This document shows positions 40,666 to 50,887 of a stretch of 64,000 nt of DNA, piece by piece. The DNA comes from Salinicola corii. GTDB lineage: Bacteria > Pseudomonadota > Gammaproteobacteria > Pseudomonadales > Halomonadaceae. Below the pieces are notes generated by a model. It searched no databases, was not told the DNA's origin, and was given only the letters and a program-made list of their open reading frames with translations. The stretch lies in the NCBI RefSeq assembly GCF_008298015.1, contig NZ_VTPX01000009.1, positions 148,049-212,048 of the forward strand, given 5' to 3'. Every line of letters begins with the position of its first letter. Positions within the stretch are counted from its first letter, which is position 1. A program made the position numbers and the translations under genes.

Positions 40666-43134
40666 CTAGGCGGTGGCCTCGTTCTCGATCTCTGACGTCG
40701 CTTTTTCTTCCCGACGCGTGACGAACGCATCGAAGGCGAAGTCGTCCACCGTCAGCATCTCCAGGACTTCCGCCTCGTGGGCGCGCATGAAGGCTGCATC
40801 CTCGTCGTCCAGCAGCCCGGTTTCGTGGGCGGCGTCGATCCACTGCTCGGGATGCAATGCGATCTCGGGCAGCGCTTTCTTGGCCCGCGCCTTGTTGAGC
40901 GTGCGATAGATCGTCTCGGCCCGTTCGGCGTTGGCCAGCAGGGCATTGTAGCGTGCCAGCGCGTTCTCCTTCTGACCCTCCTCCCAGCTGTCCCAGGTAT
41001 TGCTCGTCAGCTTGTGGCGCAGCGCGGTGTCAGTGGAGATCGCCTTGGCGATCTCGCGCGTCAAGGCGTCTTGCGGCTTGTGCCAGCGGCGCCCCAGCGG
41101 CTGGGTGACGAACGCCAGCATATTGCCCAGGGCGCGGCTGGGCAGATTGTCGAACAGGTCGACCAGCGCCTGCTCCGCACGATTCAGCAACAACCGACAG
41201 CTGTAGTGGAACAGGGCCGCCTCGTTGTCGACGCGATCGGTTTCGTGCCACTGCTTGAGCACCATCGACAGCAGGTAGAGATTGGAGAGCACGTCGCCGA
41301 GACGCGCCGAGATCATCTCGCGCTGCTTGAGCTTGGAGCCGAGGCTGGCCATGGCGGCGTCGGCGCACAGGCTGAAGGCGGAAGAGAGCCGCGCGGCATC
41401 CTGTGCATAGGGCGCCGCGATGGCATCGAACGGAACGTTCGGCTTGCCGAGACCCAGTGCCTGGGTGAAGGCGCGGGCGCCGTTGCCGAAGATCAGCCCG
41501 ATATGACGGAAGAACAGCCTATCGAAGGCCTCGAAATCGTTGGCATCCTTGGCCGCCAGTTCCTCGAGGACGTAAGGATGGCAGCGGATCGCGCCCTGAC
41601 CGAAGATCATCAGGTTGCGGGTCATGATATTGGCGCCCTCGACGGTGATCGAGACCGGGTTGGCGCTGTAGCCGATGCCGAGATAGTTGCGTGGGCCCAG
41701 CGTTACCGTGCGTCCGCCGTGGACATCCATGGCGTCGGCCAGCACGTCGCGCTGGAACTCGGTCAACTGGCTCTTGAGAATCGCCGACGGCACCGCCGGT
41801 TTGACGCCGTGATCGATGGTGTTGGCGGTCTGCATCACGGCGGCCTGGGAGATGTAGGCCTTGGCGGCGATGCGCGCCAGCGGCTCTTGCACGCCCTCCA
41901 TGTCCGCCACGGCGATATTGAACTGGCGGCGAATGCGGGTGAAGCCGCCGCTCCAGCCCACCGCGTAGCGCCCGATACCCGCGGCACCGGAAGGCAGGGT
42001 GATACAGCGGCCCACCGAGAGGCACTCGACCAGCATGCGCCAACCCTGGCCGGCCATGTCGAGCCCGCCAATCAGGTAATCGAGCGGGATGAACACGTCC
42101 TTGCCACGGATCGGCCCGTTCATGAACGGACTGCCGATCGGATGGTGGCGGCGGCCGATCTCCATGCCTTCGGTGTCACGCGGGATCAGCGCACAGCTGA
42201 TGCCGATGTCGCTTTCGCCGCGCTCCAGCAGATTGTCCGGGTCGAACATGCGGAAGGCCAGGCCGACCACGGTGGCGATCGGTGCCAGGGTGATCCAGCG
42301 TTTCTCGAAGGTTAGCTTCAGCCCCAGGACCTCCTTGCCGTCGTGCATGCCGCGGCAGACGATGCCGACGTCCGGGATCGAGGTGGCGTCACTGCCGGCA
42401 CGGGGGCCGGTCAGCGCGAAGCAGGGAATGTCGCGGCCGTCGGCGAGGCGCGGCAGGTAGTGATCCTTCTGCGCCTCGGTACCGTATTTCAGCAGCAGCT
42501 CGCCGGGGCCGAGCGAGTTGGGCACGCCGACAGTGCTCATCAGGGTTTCGTTGAAAGCGAGCTTCTGCAGCACGGCGGACTGCGCCTTGGCCGAGAATTC
42601 CAGGCCGCCGTAGGCCTTGGGGATGATCATGCCGAAGAAGCGCTCCTGCTTCAGATACTCCCACAGCGCCTCCGGCATGTCGGCACGCTCGCGGGCGATC
42701 TCCCAGGCGTTGCACATGCCGGCGGCGACGGAGCATTGGTGGTCGACGAAGGCCTGCTCCTCCTCGCTCAGCCCGGCATTGTCGAAGTCGAGCAAGCGCT
42801 GCCAGTCGGGACGGCCGCTGAACAGCTCGCCGTCCCAGGCGACGGTGCCGGCATCGAGCGCGACCCGCTCGGTCTCGGAGACCCGCGGGGCGATCTTCTT
42901 GAACAGCGCGAACAGGCGCGGCGACAGCCACAGCCGACGAATCGGCTTGAGACCGCAGACGGCGACGCCGACCGCCGCGATCAGCAGCAGCGTACCGATG
43001 ACGCCGGCATCCAGCGCCAGTCCGACGACACCCAACACGGCGAGTACGGCCAGCGCCGCGAGTGCGCCGGCTTCGCGACGCATGACGACCAGACAGCCAA
43101 TGACGGCCAGGACGATGAGCAGCAGTGTGATCAT
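40666..43134 (-). CDS. fadE: acyl-CoA dehydrogenase FadE
   Basis: 822 residues from the ATG at 43134 with GGAG upstream; E. coli FadE is 814. N-terminal hydrophobic stretch (ITLLLIVLAVIGCLVV and VIGTLLLIAAVGVAVCGL) as in FadE. Acyl-CoA dehydrogenase core: EYLKQERFFGMIIPKAYGGLEF, NSLGPGELLLKYGTEAQKDHYL, CFALTGPRAGSDATSIPD (FAD/substrate site), and DAMDVHGGRTVTLGPRNYL. It catalyses the first step of fatty acid beta-oxidation with FAD. A PsrA-like box sits 30 bp before the start. Confidence 0.95.
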   Translation of the reverse strand: MITLLLIVLAVIGCLVVMRREAGALAALAVLAVLGVVGLALDAGVIGTLLLIAAVGVAVCGLKPIRRLWLSPRLFALFKKIAPRVSETERVALDAGTVAWDGELFSGRPDWQRLLDFDNAGLSEEEQAFVDHQCSVAAGMCNAWEIARERADMPEALWEYLKQERFFGMIIPKAYGGLEFSAKAQSAVLQKLAFNETLMSTVGVPNSLGPGELLLKYGTEAQKDHYLPRLADGRDIPCFALTGPRAGSDATSIPDVGIVCRGMHDGKEVLGLKLTFEKRWITLAPIATVVGLAFRMFDPDNLLERGESDIGISCALIPRDTEGMEIGRRHHPIGSPFMNGPIRGKDVFIPLDYLIGGLDMAGQGWRMLVECLSVGRCITLPSGAAGIGRYAVGWSGGFTRIRRQFNIAVADMEGVQEPLARIAAKAYISQAAVMQTANTIDHGVKPAVPSAILKSQLTEFQRDVLADAMDVHGGRTVTLGPRNYLGIGYSANPVSITVEGANIMTRNLMIFGQGAIRCHPYVLEELAAKDANDFEAFDRLFFRHIGLIFGNGARAFTQALGLGKPNVPFDAIAAPYAQDAARLSSAFSLCADAAMASLGSKLKQREMISARLGDVLSNLYLLSMVLKQWHETDRVDNEAALFHYSCRLLLNRAEQALVDLFDNLPSRALGNMLAFVTQPLGRRWHKPQDALTREIAKAISTDTALRHKLTSNTWDSWEEGQKENALARYNALLANAERAETIYRTLNKARAKKALPEIALHPEQWIDAAHETGLLDDEDAAFMRAHEAEVLEMLTVDDFAFDAFVTRREEKATSEIENEATA

Positions 43135-43163
43135 GACGAGCTCCGAGAGGAAAACGAAGAATT

Positions 43164-43177
43164 CAGACGAGCGTTTG
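43164..43177 (-). promoter_or_regulatory. PsrA-like operator upstream of fadE
   Basis: CAGACGAGCGTTTG fits the PsrA motif (G/C)AAAC-N2-4-GTTTG(G/C) with one mismatch. It is the core of a longer dyad at 43161-43180, ATTCAGAC-GAGC-GTTTGAAT, with 7 of 8 arm positions paired. It lies 30-43 bp before the ATG. Confidence 0.55.
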
Positions 43178-43281
43178 AATTTGGTTTTCAGACTAGCGGA
43201 TCGCACGACGGCTGACTAGGCCGGCGTGCTTATCCTTTGGGCTAGAGTCACGAGCTACGACCCACGAGCGAAGTCCGAAGC

Positions 43282-46200
43282 TTACGCTTCGCTGGTACGG
43301 TCCGAGGCGATGTGTCTTGGCCGCAGCCGACGGTGAAGCCTGTCGAGGTAAAGATAGACCACCGGGGTGGTGTAGAGCGTCAGGATCTGGCTGACGATCA
43401 GCCCGCCGATGATGGTGATCCCCAGCGGGGCGCGGAGGCCGGCATTCTCGTCGGTGCCAAGCAGCAGTGGCAGCGCGCCGAGCAGGGCGGCGAGGGTGGT
43501 CATCATGATCGGCCGGAAGCGAACCAGCGCGGCGTGGCGAATCGCGTCCTGCGGCGTCATGCCCTGATCGCGTTCGCAGACGACGGCAAAGTCCACCAGC
43601 ATGATCGCGTTCTTCTTGACCACGCCGATCAGCAGGATGATGCCGATCAGCGCGATCAGGGTGAACGGCGTGTCCAGCGCCATCAGCGCCAAAAGGGCGC
43701 CGACCCCGGCGGAGGGCAGCGTCGACAGGATGGTCAGCGGGTGGATGTAGCTTTCGTAGAGAATGCCCAGCACCAGATAGACCGTCACCAGCGCGGCGAG
43801 TATCAACCATGGCATCGCTTCGATACCGCTCTGGAAGGTGCCGGCGCTGCCCTCGAAGTCGACCTGGACAGCGGTGGGCGGGTGGAGCTCATCGACGGCC
43901 TGGCGGATGCGCGCGGTCGCTTCTCCCAGCGATACGCCCTCCTCCAGGTTGAACGAGACCGTCGAGGCGGCAAACTGCCCCTGGTGGTTGACCGTTACCG
44001 GCGTGGTGCTGCGCTCGACGTGACTGAACGCCGAGATCGGGATCATCTCGCCGTCGCTGGCGCTGACATGGAGGTCGCCGATGGCATCGGGGGCCTGGCG
44101 GTAGGGGGCATCGACTTCCATCACCACGTAGCGCTGTTCGTCGGCATCGTAGAGGCTCACCACCTTGCTCTGGGCGAAGGCGTTGCCCAGTGCCGTGTCG
44201 ATGGTGCTCATGTCCACGCCGAGACGCGAGGCGGTGTCCCGATCCACGACCAGCCTGGCGGCCAGGCCGTCGCCGCGGTTGTCGCTGTCGACCCCGGTGA
44301 TGCCGTCGACCTGCTGCATCGCCTGCTGGACCTTCCTGGACCAGTCGTCCAGCAGTTCGAGATCGTCGCTCTTGAGGGTGATCTCGTACTGGGAGGCGCT
44401 GCTGGAGCGTCCGCCGATGCGGATATCCTGCAGCGGAAACATGAAGGTGCTGACCCCGGTCAGGCCCTGCAGGCTGGCCATCAGGCGATTGCCGATCGCC
44501 TGGGTCGAACCCTGGCGGTCGGCCTTGAGGGTGATGAACAGCGTGGCCGAGGAGCCGCCGCGGCCCGGGCCGCCGCTTCCCATGAAGCCCAGCACGCTGT
44601 CGACGGCGGGATCGGCCTGCAGGCGCTCGCGCACCTGGCCGAGCTTCCCCGAGACGGCGTCGAACGATAGCGCCTGGTCGCCGCGCATGGTGCCGAGCAG
44701 GCGCCCGGTATCCTGATCCGGGATGAACCCCTTGTCGACGGCGGTGTAGAGGTAACCGTTGAGAACGACTACGGCGACCAGCGACAGCAGCGTCAACCGA
44801 CGATGCTTGAGCGCGATGTCCAGGGTCGTGGCGTAGCCGCGCACGAAGGCGTTGCCGGTCGCGGTCAGGAGGCGCTCCCAGCGTGGCTGTCGCTGGCGTT
44901 CGGGGTGCGGTTTCAGCCAGCGGGCGCACAGCATCGGCGTCAACGTCAGCGACACCAGCAACGATACGCCGATGGCCAGCGACAGCGTCACCGCGAACTC
45001 GTGGAACATCCGACCGATGAAGCCGCCAAGCAGTAGCAGCGGGATGAACACGGCCACCAGCGACACACTCATCGCGGTGACCGTGAAGCTGACTTCCCTG
45101 GCGCCGAGCAGCGCGGCCTTGAACGGCTTGACGCCCTGTTCGATATGCCGTGCGATGTTCTCCACCACCACGATGGCGTCATCGACCAGGAAGCCGATCG
45201 AGACAATCAACGCCATCAGCGACAAGGTATCCAGAGAGAAATCGAACACCCACATCATCGCAAAGGTGCCGATCAGCGACACCGGAATCGCGACACTGGG
45301 GATGATCGTGGCGCGCGCATTGCGCAGGAACAGAAACACGACCAGTACCACCAGGACGACGGCCAGCAGCAGCGTCAGCTGTGTCTCATGCAGCGATGCC
45401 TGGATGCCGGGCGCCCGGTCGAGCTGCACGCTGAGGTTGATGTTCTGCGGTAGCAGGCTGCGCACTTCATCGAGTCGCTCCCTGACGCCGGCGATGGTAT
45501 CGATGATGTTGGCACCACTGGCACTGTTGATCACCAGTAGAACGGCAGGGAGATCGTTCTGGAAGCCGACGTTGTAGCGATCTTCCACGCCGTCGACGAT
45601 CCTGGCCACGTCGCCGAGGCGCATCAGCGAGCCGTCGTCGCCCTTGGCGATCACGATCTGGCTGTAGTCGCTCGCCTTCAGCAACTGGGAGTCGGACTGG
45701 ACCTCCCAGCGGTGCTCGACGGTCTGCACGAATCCGGTTGGCGACTGCGTCGTGGCCGCGCGCAGGGCGCCGGCCACGGCGTCCAGCGCGATGCCGGCAT
45801 GGTTGAGCTTGCGCGGATCGATCGACACCCTGACCGCCGGGGAGGAACTGCCGCCGACGTTGACGTCGCCGACGCCCGGTACCTGGGCGATGGGTGGTGC
45901 GATCTTGCTGTCGGCGAGGCGATACAGCTCGCTGGTCGGCAGCGTGTCGGAGGTCAGTGACAGGATCATCACCGGCGCCGAGGCGGGGTTCAGCTTGCGA
46001 TAGTGTGGCCGGCTGGTCATGGCGCTGGGAAGCAGCGGCTGGGCGTCGTTGATCGCGGCCTGGACCTCCTGGGCAGCCACGTTGACGTCCTTGTCGAGAT
46101 CGAACTGGATGATCACGCTGGTGGAGCCGTCCGAGCTCGACGAGGTCATCTGAGTGATACCGGGAATGCGACCCAGCGAACGCTCCAGCGGCGTCGCCAC

Positions 46201-46386
46201 TGTCGATGCCATGGTCTCCGGATTGGCCCCGCTCAGGCTCGCCGAGACCAGAATGGTCGGAAACGACACGTTGGGTAGCGGGGCCACCGGCAGCCGCTCG
46301 TAGGCGAGCGAGCCCAGCAGCACGATGGCCAGCGCCAGCAGGATGGTGGCCACGGGCCGGCGTACGAAGGGTGCCGACAGACTCAC
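43282..46386 (-). CDS. mdtC: RND efflux permease, MdtC/MuxC-like
   Basis: 1034 residues; GTG start at 46386 overlapping the upstream stop (GTGA). HAE-RND architecture: VRRPVATILLALAIVLLGSLAYERLPVAPLP at the start, large periplasmic loops, proton-relay Asp pair in SIGFLVDDAIVVVENIARH, and the second-half GILYESYIHPLTILSTLP and GIILLIGVVKKNAIMLVDFA. Paired permeases like this form MdtBC/MuxBC heterotrimers exporting bile salts, novobiocin or similar drugs. No outer-membrane channel gene follows; the next gene is the unrelated fadE. Confidence 0.9.
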   Translation of the reverse strand: MSLSAPFVRRPVATILLALAIVLLGSLAYERLPVAPLPNVSFPTILVSASLSGANPETMASTVATPLERSLGRIPGITQMTSSSSDGSTSVIIQFDLDKDVNVAAQEVQAAINDAQPLLPSAMTSRPHYRKLNPASAPVMILSLTSDTLPTSELYRLADSKIAPPIAQVPGVGDVNVGGSSSPAVRVSIDPRKLNHAGIALDAVAGALRAATTQSPTGFVQTVEHRWEVQSDSQLLKASDYSQIVIAKGDDGSLMRLGDVARIVDGVEDRYNVGFQNDLPAVLLVINSASGANIIDTIAGVRERLDEVRSLLPQNINLSVQLDRAPGIQASLHETQLTLLLAVVLVVLVVFLFLRNARATIIPSVAIPVSLIGTFAMMWVFDFSLDTLSLMALIVSIGFLVDDAIVVVENIARHIEQGVKPFKAALLGAREVSFTVTAMSVSLVAVFIPLLLLGGFIGRMFHEFAVTLSLAIGVSLLVSLTLTPMLCARWLKPHPERQRQPRWERLLTATGNAFVRGYATTLDIALKHRRLTLLSLVAVVVLNGYLYTAVDKGFIPDQDTGRLLGTMRGDQALSFDAVSGKLGQVRERLQADPAVDSVLGFMGSGGPGRGGSSATLFITLKADRQGSTQAIGNRLMASLQGLTGVSTFMFPLQDIRIGGRSSSASQYEITLKSDDLELLDDWSRKVQQAMQQVDGITGVDSDNRGDGLAARLVVDRDTASRLGVDMSTIDTALGNAFAQSKVVSLYDADEQRYVVMEVDAPYRQAPDAIGDLHVSASDGEMIPISAFSHVERSTTPVTVNHQGQFAASTVSFNLEEGVSLGEATARIRQAVDELHPPTAVQVDFEGSAGTFQSGIEAMPWLILAALVTVYLVLGILYESYIHPLTILSTLPSAGVGALLALMALDTPFTLIALIGIILLIGVVKKNAIMLVDFAVVCERDQGMTPQDAIRHAALVRFRPIMMTTLAALLGALPLLLGTDENAGLRAPLGITIIGGLIVSQILTLYTTPVVYLYLDRLHRRLRPRHIASDRTSEA

Positions 46387-49300
46387 GGCGATGCTCCGTC
46401 TGGAGTCTCTCCATCACGACTTGCTTCATCACGACCGGGCGCATCGCGTTCGTCGTGTTCATCGTCATGGCGCCGGGTTCGGCCGAAGCGTACCGCGAGA
46501 CGGTCGAAGAACAGGTAGATCACCGGCGTGGTGAACAGCGTCAGCAACTGGCTGAACAGCAGCCCGCCGACCATGGTGACGCCCAGCGGCTGGCGGAGCT
46601 CGGCGCCGTAGCCGCTGGCGAACATCAGTGGCATGGCGCCGAGCAGTGCGGCGAAAGTGGTCATCATGATCGGCCGGAAGCGCAGCAGCGCCGCGGTATG
46701 GATCGCCTTCTCCGCCGACATGCCGCGCTCGCGCTGCGCTTCCAGCGCGAAGTCGATCATCATGATGGCGTTCTTCTTGACGATGCCGATCAGCAGGATG
46801 ATGCCGATGACCGCCACCAGGCCGAGCGAGTAACCGCCGATCTGCAGTGCCAGCAAGGCCCCGATGGCGGCGGATGGCAGCGTCGACAGGATCGTCAGCG
46901 GGTGAATGTAGCTCTCGTAGAGCACTCCCAGCACGATGTACATGGTGACGATGGCGGCCAGGATCAGCCACAGGGTGTCGCCGGTGGAGTCGGTATACGC
47001 CAGCGCCGAGCCGCGATAGGTGAGCGTGGTCTGGTCGCTGAGGGTGTCCGCCGCCGCCCGGTTGACGGCCTCGAAGGCCTCCGACAGCGAGTGGCCGTCG
47101 GCGACGGCGAACGACATCAGCGCCGAGGGAAACTGGTTCTGGCGTTGCAGCGAGAGCGGGGTGGTGCGTTCGGTCAGGGTCACCAGGGTCGATAGCGGCA
47201 CCAGCTCATCGTCGTCGTTGGCGACGTAGAGACGTGACAGCGCCTGCGGGCCGTCGCTGTCGGTGGCGTTGGCGGCAAGGACCACCCGGTACTGGCTAGC
47301 CTGGGTGAAGATGGTCGAGATCAGGCGCTGGCCGAAGGCATCGTAGAGCGCGTCGTCGATATCGGCGACGCTGATGCCGAGCCGTCCGGCACGGTCGCGG
47401 TCGATGGTTACCTCGAGCTTGCGCCCTTCGTTCTGGACATCACTGCTGACGCTGGCGATGGCGGGGGAGCGCTCGAGTACTGCGAGAAGTTTGGCGGCGT
47501 CGTCGTTTAGCGCTGCGCGATCGCCCTGGATCAGGGCGAACTGATAGGGGTAGCGACTGATCGTATCTTCCAGCGTCAGGTCCTGCACCGGCTGCAGTGA
47601 CAGGGTCAGCCCGGGAATGTCGCGGCTTTCGTTGCGCAGCCGCGCCATTACGCCGTCCAGGTCGCCACGTTCGCCCAGCGGTTTGAGATTGATCGAGAGG
47701 CGGCCGCTATTGAGCGTGGTGTTGGTACCGTCGATGCCGACGCTGGACGAGATGCTCTCGACGGCAGGATCCTTCAGCAGGCGGTCGACCAGTCGCTGCT
47801 GGCGCGCCGACATCGCGTCGAACGAGGTCGACTGCGTCGCGGTGGTGATACCGCGGATGACGCCGGTATCCTGCACCGGGAACAGTCCCTTGGGCGTGGC
47901 GATGAACAGCAGGGCGGTGACGCCCAGGGTGGCGACCGCCACCAGCAGCGTCAGCGTCTGATGGCCGAGAACCCAGTTCAGTGCGTGTTCGTAGCCACGG
48001 GTGAGGCGACCGAACAAGCCTTGACGGCTGCGCACCATGGCTTCGTCGTCCATCTCTTCGCCGCCGCTGCCGGCGGCTTCAGGACGCTGCTTCAGCCAGC
48101 GCGCGCAGAGCATCGGCGTCAGCGTCAGCGAGACGAAGGCGGAGATCAGGATCGAGATCGCCAGGGTTAGCGCGAATTCGCGGAACAGCACGCCGACCAC
48201 GCCACTCATGAACACCAGCGGTATCAGCACGGCGAGCAGCGAGACCGTCAGCGAGAGGATGGTGAAGGCGATCTGGCGCGAGCCCTTGAGCGCGGCGGCC
48301 AGCGGCTTTTCGCCCTTCTCCACGTAGCGGGTGATGTTCTCCAGCACCACGATGGCGTCGTCGATGACGAAGCCGGTGGCGATGGTCAGCGCCATCAGGG
48401 TCAGGTTGTTGAGGCTGAATCCCGCCAGGTACATCGCGCCGAAGGTACCCACCAGCGACAGCGGCACCGCCAGGCTGGGGATCAGCGTGGCCGGAAGGTT
48501 GCGCAGGAACAGGAAGGTCACCATCACCACCAGTCCGATGGCGAGCATCAGTTCGAACTGCACGTCCTCCACCGCGGCGCGAATGGTGGTGGTGCGATCG
48601 GTGAGTATCCTGACGTCGACATTGGCCGGCAGCGTGTTCTCCAGCGCCGGCAGGCTCCGCTTGATGCTGTCGGCCACGCCGACCACGTTGGCGCCGGGCT
48701 GGCGCAGCACGTCGATCAGGACCGCGCCCTCGCGATCGGCCCAGGCCGAGAGGTAGGCGTTCTCGGAGCCGTCCTCGACCTTGGCCACGTCCGACAGCCG
48801 CAGTACCGAACCACCGTCGTTCTTGAGGATCAGGTCGCGGTAACCGCTCGCCGACAGCAGTTGATCGTTGGCATCGATGCTGTAGGCGCGGTAGGGCCCA
48901 TAGAGCGTGCCCTTGGCCCGGTTGACGTTGGCGGCATCGACGGCGCTGCGCACCGCGGCGAGATCGAGCCCGTAGGCGGCGAGCTGGCGCGAGTCGACGG
49001 TGATGCGTACGGCGGGCTGGTGACCGCCGGCCAGCTTGACCTGTCCCACGCCGGTGATCTGGGCGATCTTCTGCGCCATGCGGGTGTCGACCAGGTCATA
49101 GACCTTCGTCAGCGGCAAGGTGTCCGAGCTGACCGCCAGGGTCATGATCGGCGTATCCGCCGGGTTGACCTTACTGTAGCTGGGAGGGCGGGGCAGGTCG
49201 TCGGGCAGCAGTGTCTCGGCCTGGCTCAATGCCGCCTGGACCTCCTGCTCGGCGACGCCCAGGTCGGAGTCGAGCGAGAAACGCAGCGTGATCAGCGAAG

Positions 49301-49562
49301 CGCCGCCGGTGCTGGTCGAGCTCATGTCCTCTAGCCCCGAGATCTCGCCCAGTTCGTCCTCCAGCGGGGAGGTGACGTGAGAGAGCATTACGTCGGGACC
49401 GGCGCCGGGGTAGAGCGTGGTGACCTGGATGGTGGGGAAGTCCACCTCCGGCAGCGACGAGATCGTCAGCAACCGATAGGCCATGGCGCCGGCGATCAGG
49501 ATCGCCAGCATCACCAGCGAGGTAGCGATCGGGCGAAGGATGAACAGGCGAGACGGATTCAT
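46383..49562 (-). CDS. mdtB: RND efflux permease, MdtB/MuxB-like
   Basis: 1059 residues from the ATG at 49562, overlapping the adaptor gene's stop. FILRPIATSLVMLAILIAGAMAYRLL at the N-terminus, ATGFVIDDAIVVLENITRYVEKG with the relay Asp pair, and GVLYESYIHPLTILSTLPSAAIGALLAL near the end. About 45% of the sequence visibly aligns with the neighbouring permease by eye, so the two are old paralogues. It forms the pump with the MdtC-like protein and the adaptor encoded upstream. Confidence 0.9.
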   Translation of the reverse strand: MNPSRLFILRPIATSLVMLAILIAGAMAYRLLTISSLPEVDFPTIQVTTLYPGAGPDVMLSHVTSPLEDELGEISGLEDMSSTSTGGASLITLRFSLDSDLGVAEQEVQAALSQAETLLPDDLPRPPSYSKVNPADTPIMTLAVSSDTLPLTKVYDLVDTRMAQKIAQITGVGQVKLAGGHQPAVRITVDSRQLAAYGLDLAAVRSAVDAANVNRAKGTLYGPYRAYSIDANDQLLSASGYRDLILKNDGGSVLRLSDVAKVEDGSENAYLSAWADREGAVLIDVLRQPGANVVGVADSIKRSLPALENTLPANVDVRILTDRTTTIRAAVEDVQFELMLAIGLVVMVTFLFLRNLPATLIPSLAVPLSLVGTFGAMYLAGFSLNNLTLMALTIATGFVIDDAIVVLENITRYVEKGEKPLAAALKGSRQIAFTILSLTVSLLAVLIPLVFMSGVVGVLFREFALTLAISILISAFVSLTLTPMLCARWLKQRPEAAGSGGEEMDDEAMVRSRQGLFGRLTRGYEHALNWVLGHQTLTLLVAVATLGVTALLFIATPKGLFPVQDTGVIRGITTATQSTSFDAMSARQQRLVDRLLKDPAVESISSSVGIDGTNTTLNSGRLSINLKPLGERGDLDGVMARLRNESRDIPGLTLSLQPVQDLTLEDTISRYPYQFALIQGDRAALNDDAAKLLAVLERSPAIASVSSDVQNEGRKLEVTIDRDRAGRLGISVADIDDALYDAFGQRLISTIFTQASQYRVVLAANATDSDGPQALSRLYVANDDDELVPLSTLVTLTERTTPLSLQRQNQFPSALMSFAVADGHSLSEAFEAVNRAAADTLSDQTTLTYRGSALAYTDSTGDTLWLILAAIVTMYIVLGVLYESYIHPLTILSTLPSAAIGALLALQIGGYSLGLVAVIGIILLIGIVKKNAIMMIDFALEAQRERGMSAEKAIHTAALLRFRPIMMTTFAALLGAMPLMFASGYGAELRQPLGVTMVGGLLFSQLLTLFTTPVIYLFFDRLAVRFGRTRRHDDEHDERDAPGRDEASRDGETPDGASP

Positions 49563-50806
49563 GATGTGCGGCCGTCACCGCTGTTGTCTGCACTGGCAGC
49601 GGGGTCCGCCACCTCGTCACTCGACTCTCCCGGCAGGGCATCGCTGACCACGCGCACCTTGGCACCCTCGCGCAGGCTGTCGACGCCGTCCACCACCACC
49701 CGTTCCCCCGCTTCGACACCGGACGACAGCGCGCTCTGCGAGTTCTGGGTCGCGGCCAGCGTGACGTCGCGCCGGGTCACGGTGTCGTCTTCCTTCACCA
49801 CGTAGACGTAGTTGCCTTCCTGGCCGGTCTGTACCGCCGGCTCGGGGACGATCACCTGGTCGTGGAGGATCTGAGACACCAGGCTGACGTCGACGTAGGC
49901 GTTGGGATAGAGCCCGCCGGTCGGGTTGTCGAGGGTGGCGCGCAGGCGGATCGTGCCGGTGGCGTTATTGATGTTGCTGTCGATGCTGCTCAACCGGCCC
50001 GAGTAAGTCTCGCCGTCGGTGCCGGTCACGCTCACCGAGGGGTGGTCGCCGGCGACCAGGCGGCCACGGACGATATCGACATAGCGACTGGGCAGGGAAA
50101 AGATCACCGAGATCGGGTCCAGCTGGGTGATGGTGACGATCGGATCGTCGTCGCCGAGCTGGACAATATTGCCGGGATCCACGTTGCGAATCCCCACTAC
50201 CCCGGTGATAGGTGCGGTGATATCGGTGTAATCGAGCTGGACCTGAGCGCTCTTCACGCTGGCCTGGTCACTGGCCACCGTGCCTTGGTACTGGCGCACG
50301 AGTTGGCGCTGCTGTTCCAGCTCCTGGCGCGAGACATAGTTGGTCTCGATCAGCTTTTCGTAGCGGGCCAGATCTTCCCTTGCCGATGCCAGTTGGGCCT
50401 GATCCTGGGCCAGTTGTCCCTTGGCCTGGTCCAATTGGGCCTGATAGTCGCGTGGATCGATCCGGGCGATCCGCTCTCCTTTCTGGACCGTTTGCCCCTC
50501 CTCGAAGTCGACCGAAATCAGCTCGCCCTCCACCCGCGGCCGCACGGCGACGCTTTGCAGCGGTCGCACCGTTCCCAGCGCCGTCAGCTCTATCGGCAGG
50601 TCCCCGCGGCTGGCGGCCACGGCGGAGATGGCCGTGGCGGGCATGCCGCTGGCGCTGGGCTGTTCCGGGGATCTGTCGTTGCCCTCGGGCTCGCCGTTGC
50701 TGCCGAGAAAATAGTAGGCGACGCTGGCCGCGACGAGGATCAGCAGCAACCACCACAGCCAGCGCAGCGGCCGGCGGGGGCGAGACGACGTGGGGGAGGA
50801 TGACAT
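49559..50806 (-). CDS. mdtA: RND periplasmic adaptor (membrane fusion protein), MdtA/MuxA-like
   Basis: 415 residues from the ATG at 50806. One N-terminal helix (WLWWLLLILVAASVAYYFLG), a lipoyl half ALGTVRPLQSVAVRPRVEGELISVDFEEGQTVQKGERIARIDPRDYQ split by a coiled-coil hairpin rich in Gln/Leu (QLDQAKGQLAQDQAQLASAR), then the second lipoyl half LDYTDITAPITGVVGIRNVDPGNIV and beta-barrel. It links the permeases to an outer-membrane channel. It heads the operon; a strong dyad lies 82-111 bp upstream. Confidence 0.92.
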   Translation of the reverse strand: MSSSPTSSRPRRPLRWLWWLLLILVAASVAYYFLGSNGEPEGNDRSPEQPSASGMPATAISAVAASRGDLPIELTALGTVRPLQSVAVRPRVEGELISVDFEEGQTVQKGERIARIDPRDYQAQLDQAKGQLAQDQAQLASAREDLARYEKLIETNYVSRQELEQQRQLVRQYQGTVASDQASVKSAQVQLDYTDITAPITGVVGIRNVDPGNIVQLGDDDPIVTITQLDPISVIFSLPSRYVDIVRGRLVAGDHPSVSVTGTDGETYSGRLSSIDSNINNATGTIRLRATLDNPTGGLYPNAYVDVSLVSQILHDQVIVPEPAVQTGQEGNYVYVVKEDDTVTRRDVTLAATQNSQSALSSGVEAGERVVVDGVDSLREGAKVRVVSDALPGESSDEVADPAASADNSGDGRTS

Positions 50807-50887
50807 GACGAAAGACGTTCCTTGTACGGACTTTGTGACGTGCGCGCTACACGGCTCGAACGAGCTGGGGGTCAGACTAGCGTAAAG

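Noticed and set aside
40777..42315. 512-codon plus-strand frame within fadE
   Set aside because: Antisense shadow of a well-supported fadE; no ribosome site or domain.
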